This document shows, one piece after another, positions 36,421-48,126 of a DNA stretch of 64,000 nt. Within the stretch, counting starts at the first letter, position 1, and the number at the start of each line of letters is the position of its first letter. The notes beneath the pieces are model-generated. The model saw only the letters and a program-made list of their open reading frames with translations, was not told where the DNA came from and did not search any database. Position numbers and translations under genes: made by a program. This DNA comes from Amphibalanus amphitrite (lineage: Eukaryota > Arthropoda > Thecostraca > Balanomorpha > Balanidae), in assembly GCF_019059575.1 (NCBI RefSeq), contig NW_024881840.1, forward strand, positions 186,001 to 250,000. Direction: 5' to 3'.

Positions 36421-36841
36421 GGTGACTTCCTCTGAGTATGGGCGCCGAGGCAGTTCGTCTGATCACGTGACCCTCCCTGGCGGACGGGCGCATCGGCGGC
36501 TCGTCGGGCGCACGATGTCGTCGAGCCCACCGCTAACGATCAAGCGGGCGCACTCAAACGACAGCCAGAACAAGCGGCGTTCGACTCCACAGAGTCGCGG
36601 AATCGGGGACAGCGGCAGCGGACCGGGTGGTGCCAGCCCCGCCCCGGCTCCGCGCGCCCCGACCCCGCCTCAGTCAGCCGGAGCGCTACGTCGTTCACTG
36701 CGCCACAGCCGAAATCGACTCGGCCCTGAATACTCGAGAGAAGACAAACACAGTGATGGCGGGATTATTTGCGGGAAACGGAGGACACTTGGGCGTGCAC
36801 GATGTTACGCGGTTACTGGGCAGCATGTTTGGGCATCGTAG
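36421..36841 (+). other. CpG-rich open frame of uncertain status
   Basis: A 139-codon frame (MTSSEYGRRGSSSDHVTLPG, TMSSSPPLTIKRAHSNDSQN, RRSTPQSRGIGDSGSGPGG) on the + strand within intron 1 of the opposite-strand gene. Composition and Ser/Arg/Pro content look like host linker sequence, but there are no convincing splice sites, domain or partner exons. It may be a gene fragment or chance. Confidence 0.2.
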
Positions 36842-37123
36842 CTGTGTAGCTAATGTTACAAATTGTCCCTGGGCTTGAGTTGTGAGGCTGTATCTTTCTA
36901 AAGCACTACGGAGAATGTATATCTTTTCCAATTGCATGCTTCGTAGGCATATGCAATTCTGTGTACACATAGCTGATCATGTACGGCAGCGCATTAGGCG
37001 CTTTCAGGGATGTGGATGATGAATATCGGTTTCTTCAGCTGATTCGGGGGAGCAAGTAAGAAGCTACCTTTACAAACGGGAAGCAAAACTTAAAACGGGT
37101 AAACGTGAAAATTTATCAGCCAA

Positions 37124-38022
37124 CCCTCGCCCGCACATGCCATTTTCCCATCCTAGAACGCACATGGGGGGGTGGTTGCCACCCCCCCGCGCCATTTCGT
37201 TCCTGTTGGAGATAGAGCTTAGCGGTAAAGACCAAAAATATTCTTTGGGAAGAGACCAATCTAATGATACCCAGTTTTACCTTCTCAGGTCAGTCATTGA
37301 CCTTCCAGGTCAGGTCAAACTAAAAAATGTTGCTGTTTTGGGTCACCGTTGGATATCAAGTGCGCTGCTTATCAAATACCGATGACGATGCTGTTTTCTG
37401 GTGCCAAGCCAGCTAGAACCTCTTGATCACACTACCCGACCAGAATTTTGCTGCTGAGGTCATTTCAGGTCAAGTTAGGTCAAGGTCAATTATATGTGTT
37501 TGTATGTCTGTGTGTGTCTGTGTGTATACTGATGTGTGCACCGATTGTTTTTGGGTCCATATTACATGAAATCATGATCTGAGAAGCTTTTACCAAAAAT
37601 GCAGTCAAAAAACTTCACAAAAAGTAAATTCGGCTTGCCTAAAACGCAATTATCTTAGATGACCTAGGTTGACCTTGACCCTGACCTTGACCCCTGTACA
37701 TCGTCGAACAACATGTTCCATGATAGGTGGGAGGTAAGACTGGCAAAAAAGGCCGAAATCAGGGTGTCAAAAGCTCACAAGGCCCATGGCAAACGCAAGT
37801 TGTTGAGAATTGGCCATTTGGGTCATGACATGACCTGAAAAACAAGGTCATATCTCCGAAACCAAAAATCACAGAAACTTGAAATTTTCAGTGGACATCA
37901 AGAAAGGATAGAGGAGCAGCTATACGAAAAATCAGCCTTCTAGCTTCAAAAATGTTGAGTGCAGAGCAGAAAGTCTACCTGGGGGGGGTGGCAACCACCC
38001 CCCCCCCATGTGCGGGCGAGGG
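37124..38022 (+). mobile_element. TTAA-flanked piggyBac-like element, copy C
   Basis: Right flank TTAA (38023-38026); left flank decayed to CCAA (37120-37123). The left end has the doubled motif (CCCTCGCCCGCACATG, then CGCACATGGGGGGG 27 bp later); the right end is single. The hairpin loop is TGGTTGCCA at both ends. It carries GGTCAGGTCA-type half-site runs (37290-37320, 37460-37490, 37660-37690). Size is 899 bp with no ORF of note. It lies 15 bp from copy D. Confidence 0.85.
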
Positions 38023-38041
38023 TTAAATACTAAGTTCTTAA

Positions 38042-39225
38042 CCCGCGCCCCACTGGGGTCTGCGTATAACGCGCCCTACTGGGGGGGGGCTCTCCATAGC
38101 CCCCCTCTTAACTCTGAAACTACTGGGCCGATCGTCAAAACTCAAACGGCGTCTGATAGCCCAAGAAAAACTGTCGTACGAAACCTAATTTCATTGACCT
38201 CGAGGTCATCGACGGCGTCACAGGTCAGGTCAAAGTAAAATGTATTAGCATTTTGGCTTGTTCACATTTTGGGCTCTGGCCGCCGTCTTACAAGTCAGAT
38301 CAGGCCCATTTTTTGTTACACACTTGTGAACAGATGCTTTAGATACCCTGAGGGTAGCAAACTTGTACTTTGATTTTCAGGTCAGGGTCAGGTCATCACA
38401 GGTCACGGAAATATTATATCATACGTCGGCCACGTGACAGATGTTTTATGGTCCATTTAGGCCGTAGATTTCGAATTTGATGTCGTTTGTGTCATTCGAG
38501 GTCATTTTGAGTTGAATTTAGCTTAGGTCAGGTCACTTTCAGGTCAAAAAGGTCAAATTTTGAAACTAAAATTTTTCAATAAAAAATGTGTGTATTGGAT
38601 GCAGTTTGAGCTCAGGAACACGATAGTGCTATTTGTATTGGTGTACGATGTCAAATACGTACTGAAAATTGATTTGAAAAAATTATAATTGTGAATTTTA
38701 GGCAATAATTCGTATAACTTGGCCATTTTTGAAGATACCTATTTAGCTAAAAACTTGCTACAGTAAGTCATAAGCATGTGTTCTATCACATATATTTCGT
38801 TTTTTCGAAAAGTCGAAAAGTGTTTGAAAAAATATGAAAAAATAAATTTTGAATTTTATTATATATAATTTTCTAAATTTGCAAAAGTTTTGAAAATCCG
38901 AGATAGCAGTTTGATAGCACAGTCTATTCTGAGTCCTCGCATGCAAAGAAATTGGATCTAGCTTAAAAACTGAGCTCTTGGGAGTTGGGAGCGATTGCCG
39001 TGGTTCAATGTTTTGCGTCGAAATCGGCCGAACATGACGTCACTCTGACGTCATTCCCGACCGACCTATGGCAGCTACGAAGTTCATATTTTGACACCAG
39101 GTGTCAAATTAATGCAGCCGAAGGTACTGAAAGTTTGGTGTCAATACGTCAAGCAGTTTGGAAGTTATTGCAGAAAAACGGGAGGGGGCTATGAATAGCC
39201 CCCCCCCCCCGCAGTGGGGCGCAGG
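38042..39225 (+). mobile_element. TTAA-flanked piggyBac-like element, copy D
   Basis: Flanked by TTAA at 38038-38041 and 39226-39229. The left end is doubled (CGCGCCCCACTGGGG, then CGCGCCCTACTGGGG about 26 bp on); the right end is single (CAGTGGGGCGCAGG). Hairpin loops are CTCTCCATAG on the left and CTATGAATAG on the right. It has runs of AGGTCA and paired TGACGTCA at 39026-39050. Its sequence is very close to the copy at 59058-60147 and homologous, inverted, to copy E. Size is 1184 bp. Confidence 0.88.
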
Positions 39226-39664
39226 TTAACAATATCTGTTTGATACAACAATTTTAAACCCCACAAAGAAAAGGCTAATGCTACATGTAATAAAAAGGAC
39301 GGGAGGCACTCGTTTATTCATATGGCTCAGTATCTGTTCGCCTGCTTTATACTGCGATGGTAATATAGACAGATATTCACAGTTTGTACTGTTCGATGGC
39401 CTCTGTTCGCCTTGTTTGCACTGGCACGTCTATCCCAGCGCCGTTGGATCGGGCCCGCAGGTGGAATCAGAGGAGAGGTGGGGAATGGTGTGGCCACCCC
39501 ATCACCCACCAGTATCGACCCAGCGTGCCGGCGAGACACCCCACCGCCCAGCCGTGTTTGATCAGCGCGCCAGAGTTCAATTTAGCCACAAATCGATGAT
39601 TAACTGCAAGTAAGCTCGTGAATGTTTGAAACGCAGTCACTCCCATAATTTGAATACTCATTAA

Positions 39665-40852
39665 CCCGCGCCCTGGTGGGGGGGGCTATTTTTTGCCCCC
39701 CCTCCAGACTTTTCGTCATATCTCCAGAACCGCTGCGCCGATCGTCACCAAACTTTCAGTACCCTCCCGGACATCAATTTTACACATTGTGACCAAAAAT
39801 TTTTCCAAAGGCTATGATAGGTTGGCCGGAAATGACGTCAGAGTGACGTCATGTTCTGCCGTTTTCGACCTAAAAAAGGGTTTCGCGGGAAGAGCTGTCA
39901 GGCCTATAGCTTTGCAAATACAGAAAAATGATAAAGACATAAAAGCTGTAGAATTGACAGGGCTACAAAACTGCTGTCTCGGATTTTTGAAATTTTTGGA
40001 TTTTGACCCTAAAAAAATCAAAAAATAGATTTTTTGAATATAATAGCCGAAAAATCCAAAAAGTTTTTAGAATTTCGCAAAAACCGGAATATATGTGATA
40101 GTTCTTACCACCTTCTATCCACATACCAAATTTCAGATTGATACCTCTTTTTTTGGCGAAGTTTTAGCGGAAAAACTGTTCAAAATTGATGACGTCAAAT
40201 TTTCAAACTCAATTTTTAGCAATTCTAGACCCCGTAGCGCAAAACAAAGACCACCATTAGACTCCCCGTGACGAGCTGCATCGAATCAATACCCATTTTA
40301 TGCAAAACTATCAACTTTAAAATTTGACCTTTTTTGACCTGACCTTGACCTGACCTTCACCAGAAAGTGACCTAAGCCGTACCTGATAGTCTTATAACCA
40401 ACACCATTGAATTGGAAATGAAAAATTAGCCATAAAACATGCATCGCACAACCTTAGTACCTAAAGTTAGGTTCATGTGACCTGACCTGTGACCCTTGGT
40501 GACCTGACCTGTGACCTGACCTTGTATAGTGAGCTCTTATAGCAACATATGTACTAGGCAACTGACGCCCTATCGCTGATTCTCGACAAAATGCGTTTTC
40601 TTCGGTGTTATAGCGCATTCCCTAGATGACCCGTGAACGGTGAAACATTGCACCTTTGACCTGACCTGTGACGTCATCGGTGACCCCGAGGTCAATGAAA
40701 TTTGGTTTCCCCCGACAAATTTGACAGGGCTATCGAACGCCGTTTGAATTTTGCGGATCCGTCCAGTAGTTTCGGAGATACGAGGGGGGGCAAAAAATAG
40801 CCCCCCCCCCCCCACCAGGTCGCGTTATAAACAGACCCCACCAGGGCGCGGG
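39665..40852 (-). mobile_element. TTAA-flanked piggyBac-like element, copy E
   Basis: Flanked by TTAA at 39661-39664 and 40853-40856. The doubled end is on the right (CCACCAGGTCGCG, then CCACCAGGGCGCGGG), so it is inverted relative to copy D. Hairpin loops are CTATTTTTTG and CAAAAAATAG. Its interior matches D in reverse (for example the ATTTCATTGACCTCG and ATGACGTCACAGGTCAGG blocks). Size is 1188 bp. Confidence 0.87.
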
Positions 40853-41314
40853 TTAATGGCGTTTCAATATTCTTGAGTTATTTGACAAAGTCATTAAGCA
40901 AGGAAAATGCAATTGAATGATTGATGAACATATGATTTACAAGGAGAGTGTAACGAAGTGGACGAGCAACTTTTTTGGGATAAGTACCAGCTTCTTTGAT
41001 GATATTTACCAAAGATGGCGTCAAACACGAACTACCTGTGTCGTCGATGGATGCAAAATGATCAAAATGATAAGGAAAAAATGAAAGTGTAATGAAAGTT
41101 TAATAATAAACTAAAGTGCATGGGAAGAATTCAGGTAAGGTGAATTCAATTCAATTTTTTCTAATTCAGGTAAGGTGAAAGTCGATAAAATCCACACATT
41201 TGTTTTTCACACTTCAAAGGGTTGCAGAAATCCAAAGCCAACGCCAGTGTGCTTAAGACACGGGTAATTGCGAATCGCGAAGAGAGTCTTTTCATTGTAA
41301 CGCACAAATCTTAT

Positions 41315-42335
41315 CACGCGCACTGCAGCGGGTCTGAGCCGAACACGAACTGCAGGGGGGGGGGGTTGAAACCCCCCCCCCTGAGATCTCGAAAACGGCG
41401 CAACGTATAGCGACAAACGGTAAACGGCGTTAGATAGGTGGAGATGTTACTTAGAGGAAATACTAAGTCATTTTGTCTCAGGTCAAAAACGAGGTCACCA
41501 GAGGTCACCGAAGACAAAATGTTACGATTTTCACAACAGGAATTTCGCGGTAGTTTTTCTTGAATAACTTGTCTTGCACACAAGACAGAGGATCGATTCG
41601 AACGCCATCGTTCTTAGCTCGTCAAGGCGCATCGAATGATATATAATATGACCTCGAAAGGTCAAGTTGAAAATTTGACCTCAGGTCAAGGTCATGACCT
41701 GACCGAAATAGGTCATGTTGCATATCATTCGATCCGCATTGACGAGAAAAACACGATAAACGTCGAACGGAGTCTCTATCTCTATTCAATCTCAGTTATT
41801 GAAGAAAAACCGCTGGTGACCTCAAGTGACCTAAGATGACCTGGAGATCACCTTCCAAAGGTCATAAGTGATATGTTTCGGTGAAATCACCATCAGGGAC
41901 CTGTAATACTATGATCCTGAGCGTATTGAAGTCATAGGATGGCATTCAGAGTAAGTTAAAATTTCTCCCATTGACTTATAATGGGCCGGTCGCAAAAATG
42001 ACCTGACCTTAGGTCATCGATATAAAAATTCCGAGATATACAAAATGTAGCTCGTGATGACTTTACTATTTCCTGTGGGTTTCAAGATCATATCTCAACA
42101 ACTGTGGGCTTGGTGGGATTGCAAACTTCGAAATTTACGTTTCGAGGTAGGGTCACTTGACCTGACCTGGTGACCTGACCATAAGTCACCTGGGGTCAAA
42201 ATTTTTACTCAAGTTGTGCAAAAGTTGGGAGAACAGGTATGCGAAATTTGGCGGCGCTACGCGCCGCCGTTTTCTCGCGATTTGCGAAAAACCACAGGGG
42301 GGGGGGTTGAAAACAACCCCCCTGCAGTGCGCGTG
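41315..42335 (+). mobile_element. TTAT-flanked piggyBac-like element, copy F
   Basis: Flanked by TTAT on both sides (41311-41314 and 42336-42339), a variant target. The left end is doubled (CACGCGCACTGCAG, then ACACGAACTGCAGGGGG); the right end is single (CTGCAGTGCGCGTG). Hairpin loops are TTGAAA on the left and TTGAAAACAA on the right. Its interior has many AGGTCA/TGACCT half-sites (41480-41720, 41815-41860, 42150-42200). Confidence 0.83.
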
Positions 42336-42861
42336 TTATTATGGGATCATCGTCCCGAAGTGCATGCTTTTAATGTCCTGACTCAACACTGAGACTTATG
42401 TTTCTTGGAACCGTCAATACAAGTTAAAATGCAGAGCATCGCATTGCCATCAGCGAATGAATTTGCATCACGTACTTACAATAGGCACAATTCATACCCT
42501 TATTTATTTGCCCTACTTAAAGTCATTCTCTTGGCCAAAGTTAAATACGAGCATCGACAAGATCGTTTGTGATACGTTGCCTCCGCACAGCACTAACCGA
42601 ACCCGATCAATAAAATTAAATAACCGTCTCAATTAATAAAACGTCTTCCCTCAGTCACTCGCAGAGCAGAGCACAGACTGGACAAATCATGTCACCTTTA
42701 ACTTCCTACAAGAATTCAGATCTCAGTAGACTGACTGAGCTTCATAAATTCAAACGATTTTTGGGTATCGGCATTTAGTACATTACAGCACTTATTATTT
42801 ACCCCGGTGTTTTCACCCGTTGTCCTCTATGTTTGACAGACGAGGTTGCCTCCCCACTCAC

Positions 42862-42889
42862 CTATCACGAGAGTCAGCCAGGTCTTCAT
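42862..42889 (-). CDS. Secreted Cys-rich GPI-type protein, exon 1 (start and signal peptide)
   Basis: The start codon at 42889 and nine and one-third codons before a GTGAGT donor. Joined to exon 2 it gives MKTWLTLVIALAAVRAGRA, a textbook signal peptide with predicted cleavage before EEVMNKC. The whole gene is six exons (42862-42889, 26670-26799, 26191-26333, 22320-22443, 20390-20530 and 19239-19596) and encodes about 307 residues: signal peptide, a helical domain with 11 cysteines (about 26, 52, 61, 93, 108, 119, 141, 142, 150, 157 and 185), a Pro/Glu-rich spacer and a hydrophobic tail. The cysteine layout recalls arthropod hemolymph-glycoprotein-like (DUF1397-type) families, but I cannot assign it. 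It would act at the cell surface or in extracellular fluid; function unknown. All phases join without a stop. Confidence 0.84.
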
Positions 42890-43090
42890 CTTCTCCGGCT
42901 GTTTGGAGCTCGATGGGCGGGCTGTGTGGACGGACAGGGAGTAGCTGCGGGCGGTGCGGGTCGGCCGGCGTCACTGACGGCGGCGCACGCGGCGGGGTGC
43001 CGCCGGCCGCCGGCGGTCACAGTCGGCCTCCCTCGCCCCCCGACACAGCTGGCCGGCCACCGACCCGTGACCGGCGCCGGTAACAAAGGC
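42890..43090 (-). promoter_or_regulatory. CpG-rich 5' UTR/promoter region of the secreted-protein gene
   Basis: Immediately upstream of the start codon is a 200-bp CpG-dense block (GCGGCGGGGTGCCGCCGGCC and similar) standing out from AT-rich flanks, as at many arthropod CpG-type promoters. No TATA box was identified and the start site is not determined. Confidence 0.45.
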
Positions 43091-43738
43091 ACGCAGCATA
43101 GATGGCCAGCGCTCGTCCGTGCCCTTTTTGCACGATATGAAAGAATGGTGGCATGAATTAAGGGGTTGTGGTTTACCCAATATTTGAGGGAATAGCTGTA
43201 GAGAATATGTGCGTGAGTAAATATGAACATCACCCATCAAGAGGACATTCAGATCCCTATCACAGCCAGTTTCCATAGCTAAGAATATCGAAAACCAGGG
43301 CTTCTTGGGTTGAGAAATAACTGCTGTGATAAGCATATTGGTCACGTGGTGGACTTCACAATCATCCACACCAATGTCAGATGAGCTTCAAAAGGCGGTG
43401 TTAAATCCGAACTCCAACGTTGAATGAATCTGGGTGTGAGTAACGCCAGAACCTTCCAGCAAGTCTCGCCGAACCGAACGCTGATTCAGGAGTTCACGAG
43501 TCAGCGAGCGTGACTCGCATTCCATTGTGTCAGAGGTTACTCAGAGATCATCGTGCGTGAAATGAGTCTGAACCATGATTGCGGCATGAAACTGTCGACT
43601 CTAGAGTGCCACCGTGGTTTGTAAAAAAAGGCAAGACGTACTGATATGATTTTCTTTCATTTCTTGTTCGGCTAGGATCTAACTGGAAATCAGAGCTTGG
43701 ATGATGAAAAATAGCGGTATTTGATCTCCACCATTCGT
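43091..43738. other. Upstream sequence without recognised features
   Basis: About 650 bp of apparently unique sequence between the CpG-rich promoter region and the first distal TTAA-type element. Open frames are short and unsupported. Confidence 0.5.
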
Positions 43739-43742
43739 TTAA

Positions 43743-46440
43743 CCCTCGCCGGCCGAGGGGGGGGGCGGCGGCGGCGAGGGGCGGCACCCGCCGGCAGCCG
43801 GGTGCCGCCCCCCATAGGGTTTTTTTTCGCGATAGCTCCGAAGACGCTGGCGATAGAGAGCTGGAACTTGGCACACCTGACCTTTGATTCAGGCCGGATC
43901 TTTTGACACCAACCGCATTTTTTGGGTCAGGTCAGGTCACTGGCCTATGACGTCATAAGTGAACCTCTGCACGGTCTTCAGATGTCACAACTTCGCAACG
44001 CCCTCACTGCCAGAGGAGATGTCACAGGGAAATGAATCTTGCAGGATCTAGTATCCATTATGAGTCTCACAACTTGCACATCTCGGATTTTTCCTAAAGG
44101 TCATATGAGGTCAGGTCATTTTCGTGACCTCACCATTTTAAGTCAATGGGAAAAATGAAAAGTGCTATTCTGGCGCCGGGAACGATCTCCAACCATCTCA
44201 AGCACCCAGAATCGTGATTTGATGCAAGGTAAGATGCGTCACTTTTGCAATGTTGACCTTGCGTGACGTCATTTAAGACGTCATCAGGGTCATATTCGTT
44301 TTTCGTCAATAACTCTTGATCAAATTGAGCTAGCGAGTCGGGAAGGCCACCAATGGACTCAGGAAGACCTGCCAAATCGAATGATATGCGACATGACCTC
44401 TTTCGACCAACTTCGTGACCTGGGGGTGCTGACCTGACCTTGACCTGAGGTCAACACCCTAAGTTGACCTGACCCGAACAAAAAGTATATCATTCGACGC
44501 GCCTGAGCGAGGCGAACACGATGCTGCCAAAATCGCGGCTCTGGCGAATAGTTGCGATAGCTCTCGAACGCTTAGGGATAGGAAAGCGAAACTTTCAGCA
44601 CCTTTTCTCCCATCAATTTCACATCTTCTGAAGTAAAAACTTTGGACCTAGCTTCCTTGATGACGTCACAAGGTCCATTTTTCTAGACCCCTGCACGGCA
44701 AACTTTGGCGTCACAGACTCAAACTTCAAATAGCTGCTAAGAATAGAGTTTTAGAGATAAAGACAAATTACGAGCACGGTTGTGTAGCGTTTGACCTAGA
44801 GGAAAATAGAAAAATAGTTTTGGTGACCTGAGGTCAGAGGTCAGGTCAACGACCCCGAAATGTGGTTTTAGTTTTCGCAAATATGAAATAACTTCGACAA
44901 AAAATGGCCCTAAAGCTACGGCAGTGGTACCATCGCATTCGCCTTGTCAAGCCGCGTCGAATGATATATATTTTGTCCGGAAAAGGTCAAATTTTATGTT
45001 GACCTCATGTGACCTCGAATGACCTCTGGTTGACCTTGACACATGAAAGGTCGTTTAAGATGGATTTGTACCCGCTGATCACGAATCTGGCATTTATTTT
45101 CCTCTAAGCCTTGATTTAGAGCTTCCGGATGGCAAAGTTGTCTTATTTATTATTACTAACTTGAATCAGTGACATAGCCTCTAGCAGGGATACTCTTCTG
45201 TGACCTTGACCTTTGAGCAGCCTTGTATCGTAAGATGAACCACAAATAGGGAACTGATAAGCCTCAAAACGTTTCAAAACATCTTGGAAGTTAGCACGCA
45301 AGATGTGCGAAAAAGTGCCAAGTTTGAGGTCAATTTTGAGCATGACCTTGACCTTGATCTTTAATTTTGAGCACGTTTTCGGAATCCTCAGATTCTCTTC
45401 TTTCGTTTGACACCCAATTTTGCCGGTTTGATGCAGCCTGCCGTCCTCTAGAAGGCTTACTTTGAGATCACTACACATGTGCCGGTTTTTGCCTTTGACC
45501 TGGACCTCTGACCTTGGAAATTGACCTGAGGTCAAAAATTTTAGGTGCTTTAGAATCGTCTCGTAAGGACCTTTCGTTTGGTATCGCTTTTGTTTCCGTA
45601 GCTCCCTTATTTACGAAGTTAGACAGGGGGGGGGGGGGGCGAAAAACGCCCCCGGGCTGCATGTGGTTGGGACTACCCCCGGGCCCGGCCGGGCTACCTA
45701 AGGTGTATAATTGACAGGGCTACACAACTGCAATCTCGAATTTTGAAATTTTTGAAGTTTGACCCCCAAAAATAAAAAACTATTTTTTATATATAAGCCG
45801 AAAAATCCAAAAAGTTTTTCGAGTTTCGAAAAAAACGGAATCTATATGATAGTATCTATAGCGTCTTCTATCTACATAGTTTCAAGTTGACCTTTCAAGG
45901 TCAAATTATAGTTCATTCGACGCGTCTCGACGAGAGGAACACGATGCTGGCAAAAGTAATGTCATGGCTTTTTTTAGTCAAAAGTTATTAGTTATTACCG
46001 AAAAAAACGCTTTTCGTAAAAACGGCTATTTTGGAGTTTTTGCCCTCTGAAGGCTAAACCGTTGACTGAGGTCAAATCTGAGAACATTATTCACTTCAGA
46101 AAGGTCTGTAAAAGGGCTATCGAATGCGCTTTTCCGCGGCGCTGTAGCTCTATCGGTTCCCGAGATAGCCGTCGGCAGTTTCCAAAATGTTGAAATAGTC
46201 AACATTTTACCTTTGGTGACCTCTGGTGACCTGACCTTTAACCTGACCCAAAAAATGACCGAAGTGTTTTCGTCCTTATTTTGGAGTCTTGGACGTTCTT
46301 TCGATTTCCGCCTAGGAGTCGCTACGTGGCCCAGGAGCCGAGGGAGGTGTTCAGACACCCCCCCCCCCCGGCCCGGCGCGGAATCTCAGACTGCAGGGGC
46401 GCGGGAACTACTTTCCGACTGGGGGGGGGGGGCACACCAT
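43743..46440. mobile_element. Cluster of degraded TTAA-type elements (copy G and fragments)
   Basis: A left end of the TTAA family, CCCTCGCCGGCCGAGGGGGG after TTAA (43739-43742), is followed by 2.7 kb full of GACCTGACC half-sites and TGACGTCA sites (43948, 44262-44280, 44660). Internal hairpins (G-run-GCGAAAAACGC-C-run near 45627; C-run/G-run pairs near 46362 and 46425) mark ends of at least two further copies. No matched right end for the first copy was found, so the boundaries of single units are unresolved. Confidence 0.55.
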
Positions 46441-46806
46441 AATAGAGATTGACCTAGGGTACCCCCAAATCTAGTTTTCTCGCCGGTTTTAGGCCACTTA
46501 TTTTTCACCCCTCGGCTTTTTCAACAAAAAAAGAAAACATTTGCAAAAAAAGTGTGGTATTCCGTCTCAAAGCTGTGGGGGCACCGCCCCCACGGCCCCA
46601 GAGTTGTGGGGGGGGGGGGCAAGCTGCCCCCACTGCCCCCCCCCCCCCGGCTCCCGCGCCTATGTCTCAGAGCACCGGCCCGGCCCGGCGGTGTTAGACG
46701 AGGCCAATGCGGTATATACCATATACCGACTAGACCCTGCTGCATAATACACCATGTTTTTATTTGATACCCGCTTCCCTCCCGCTTATATACGGCCTTG
46801 CTCCCG
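46441..46806. other. Short stretch with G/C-tract hairpins, otherwise unassigned
   Basis: It contains another strong G-tract/C-tract region near 46605-46650 (GTGGGGGGGGGG with CTGCCCCCCCCCC downstream) but no recognisable gene. It adjoins the left end of the large hAT-type unit. Confidence 0.4.
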
Positions 46807-47090
46807 CTTATTACCAGCGTTACCGCTGGCGTCTCGCTGGTTTCCCCAGATTCTCACGAAAATTTCCCTATTTTAAAAATCATTTCCCTAGATGCGGTTA
46901 TTTTCATGGAATTTGACGTACTTTCCTCATTTTGACCATTCGTGTTATAGTCGCTGCGTCCTAAAACAGCAATTAACTACATTCTGTAACGTTAACGTAA
47001 GAGATTCTAATGAAATTGCTGGCATATAGCAAATTACTGTATGTGGTATAATATAATTGCGCGGTATATCGCAAATTGTGGTGTGTTGTG

Positions 47091-47872
47091 CATGGGTGGA
47101 GCTTTTCCAGGAAAGTTGGTGGGGCAAAAAGTTGTCAAACCTACAATGTCCGATTGTTAAGTTAGATAAAATTCAACAATGAATCAATTCTTTTCATTAC
47201 AGAGATACGATAGGCGTTATCACAAGTGTATTCGCGGCCATTGGGGCGACGTAAGAAAAGAAGAAACCAACTGGCCCCAAGAACTTTAAATTATCAGTTA
47301 GCATGCACCTTTTCCTTGATGTGTAGAGAATTTACCATTATTTGTTACAGAAAATTGCATTTAAAATCTTCCATTTATGCTTTTTTCATCGTTTGCACAA
47401 TATTTTCTTTTACTAAGCTAGAAACACTAATTAGAAATAGTTCCCGCATCATCAAGAACAATAGGGAAGGCTTGAAGTGAATAAAATAATTTAAACGGTT
47501 TTGTAATCTATGTGAGGGCACTTCTAAAATTGCCTGTAAAAATATTGAGGGCAAAAGTTCAACTTTTCACAAGACGGATGTCTATAAACCTATTTAACTT
47601 GTGACAACTCAGCCGGTATTTCGTCGCCTACAGCCCAGCTTTCCCTAGTGACCGATAGAGGCGCTGCTATCGATGTCCGCCCGTGCCGCCTAACGAATAT
47701 TTTGCATTACACAGACATTTCAAAGCTCCTCAATGCGAAAAACATAGGTTTGTTAAGCAGTAAAGTCCTGCAAATGGGCTTAAGTTGGTGGGGCAAAACG
47801 CTTATTGGTGGGGCAAAATGGCAAGTTGGTGGGGCAGGCGCCCCACCAAGTGAATAGGAAGCTCCACCCTTG
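47091..47872. mobile_element. hAT MITE with 8-bp duplication GTGTTGTG
   Basis: A 782-bp unit with ends CATGGGTGGAGCTTTTCC and, inverted, CAAGGGTGGAGCTTCC. It is flanked by GTGTTGTG at 47083-47090 and 47873-47880. The subterminal motif TTGGTGGGGC occurs four times (once on the left, three times on the right near 47785-47840) with one inverted GCCCCACCAA. Non-autonomous. Confidence 0.85.
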
Positions 47873-48126
47873 GTGTTGTGGGACGCGGGAAACTACCAAC
47901 ATCGTGTGGGTAGCGGTAGTGCTGGCGTAAGAGACGAGTCGATGCATTATTTTGCACCGTCAGTTTGACCGTAAGGAAGTGATATGCGTTAGAAATAGAC
48001 ATTGTAAAAATTGCGTCAAAATAAAAACTTTGATGCGAAAAATTAGCCGCACCCGAAATGGAACAACGCAGAAGCAGTTTGTTTTGGAATAATAGCAAGA
48101 ATTATATATACATGCATAGGGTGAAG

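Larger units (their letters stand above)
26800..42861 (-). other. Intron 1 of the secreted-protein gene, 16 kb
   Basis: It separates exon 1 from exon 2. It is packed with TA-flanked and TTAA-flanked elements (27633-28972 and 30386-42335). Stretches without recognisable elements (28980-30380, 34500-37120, 42345-42860) include CpG-rich patches at about 29250-29650, 34970-35260, 35580-35880 and 36430-36700, which give opposing open frames but no spliced exon. Confidence 0.75.
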
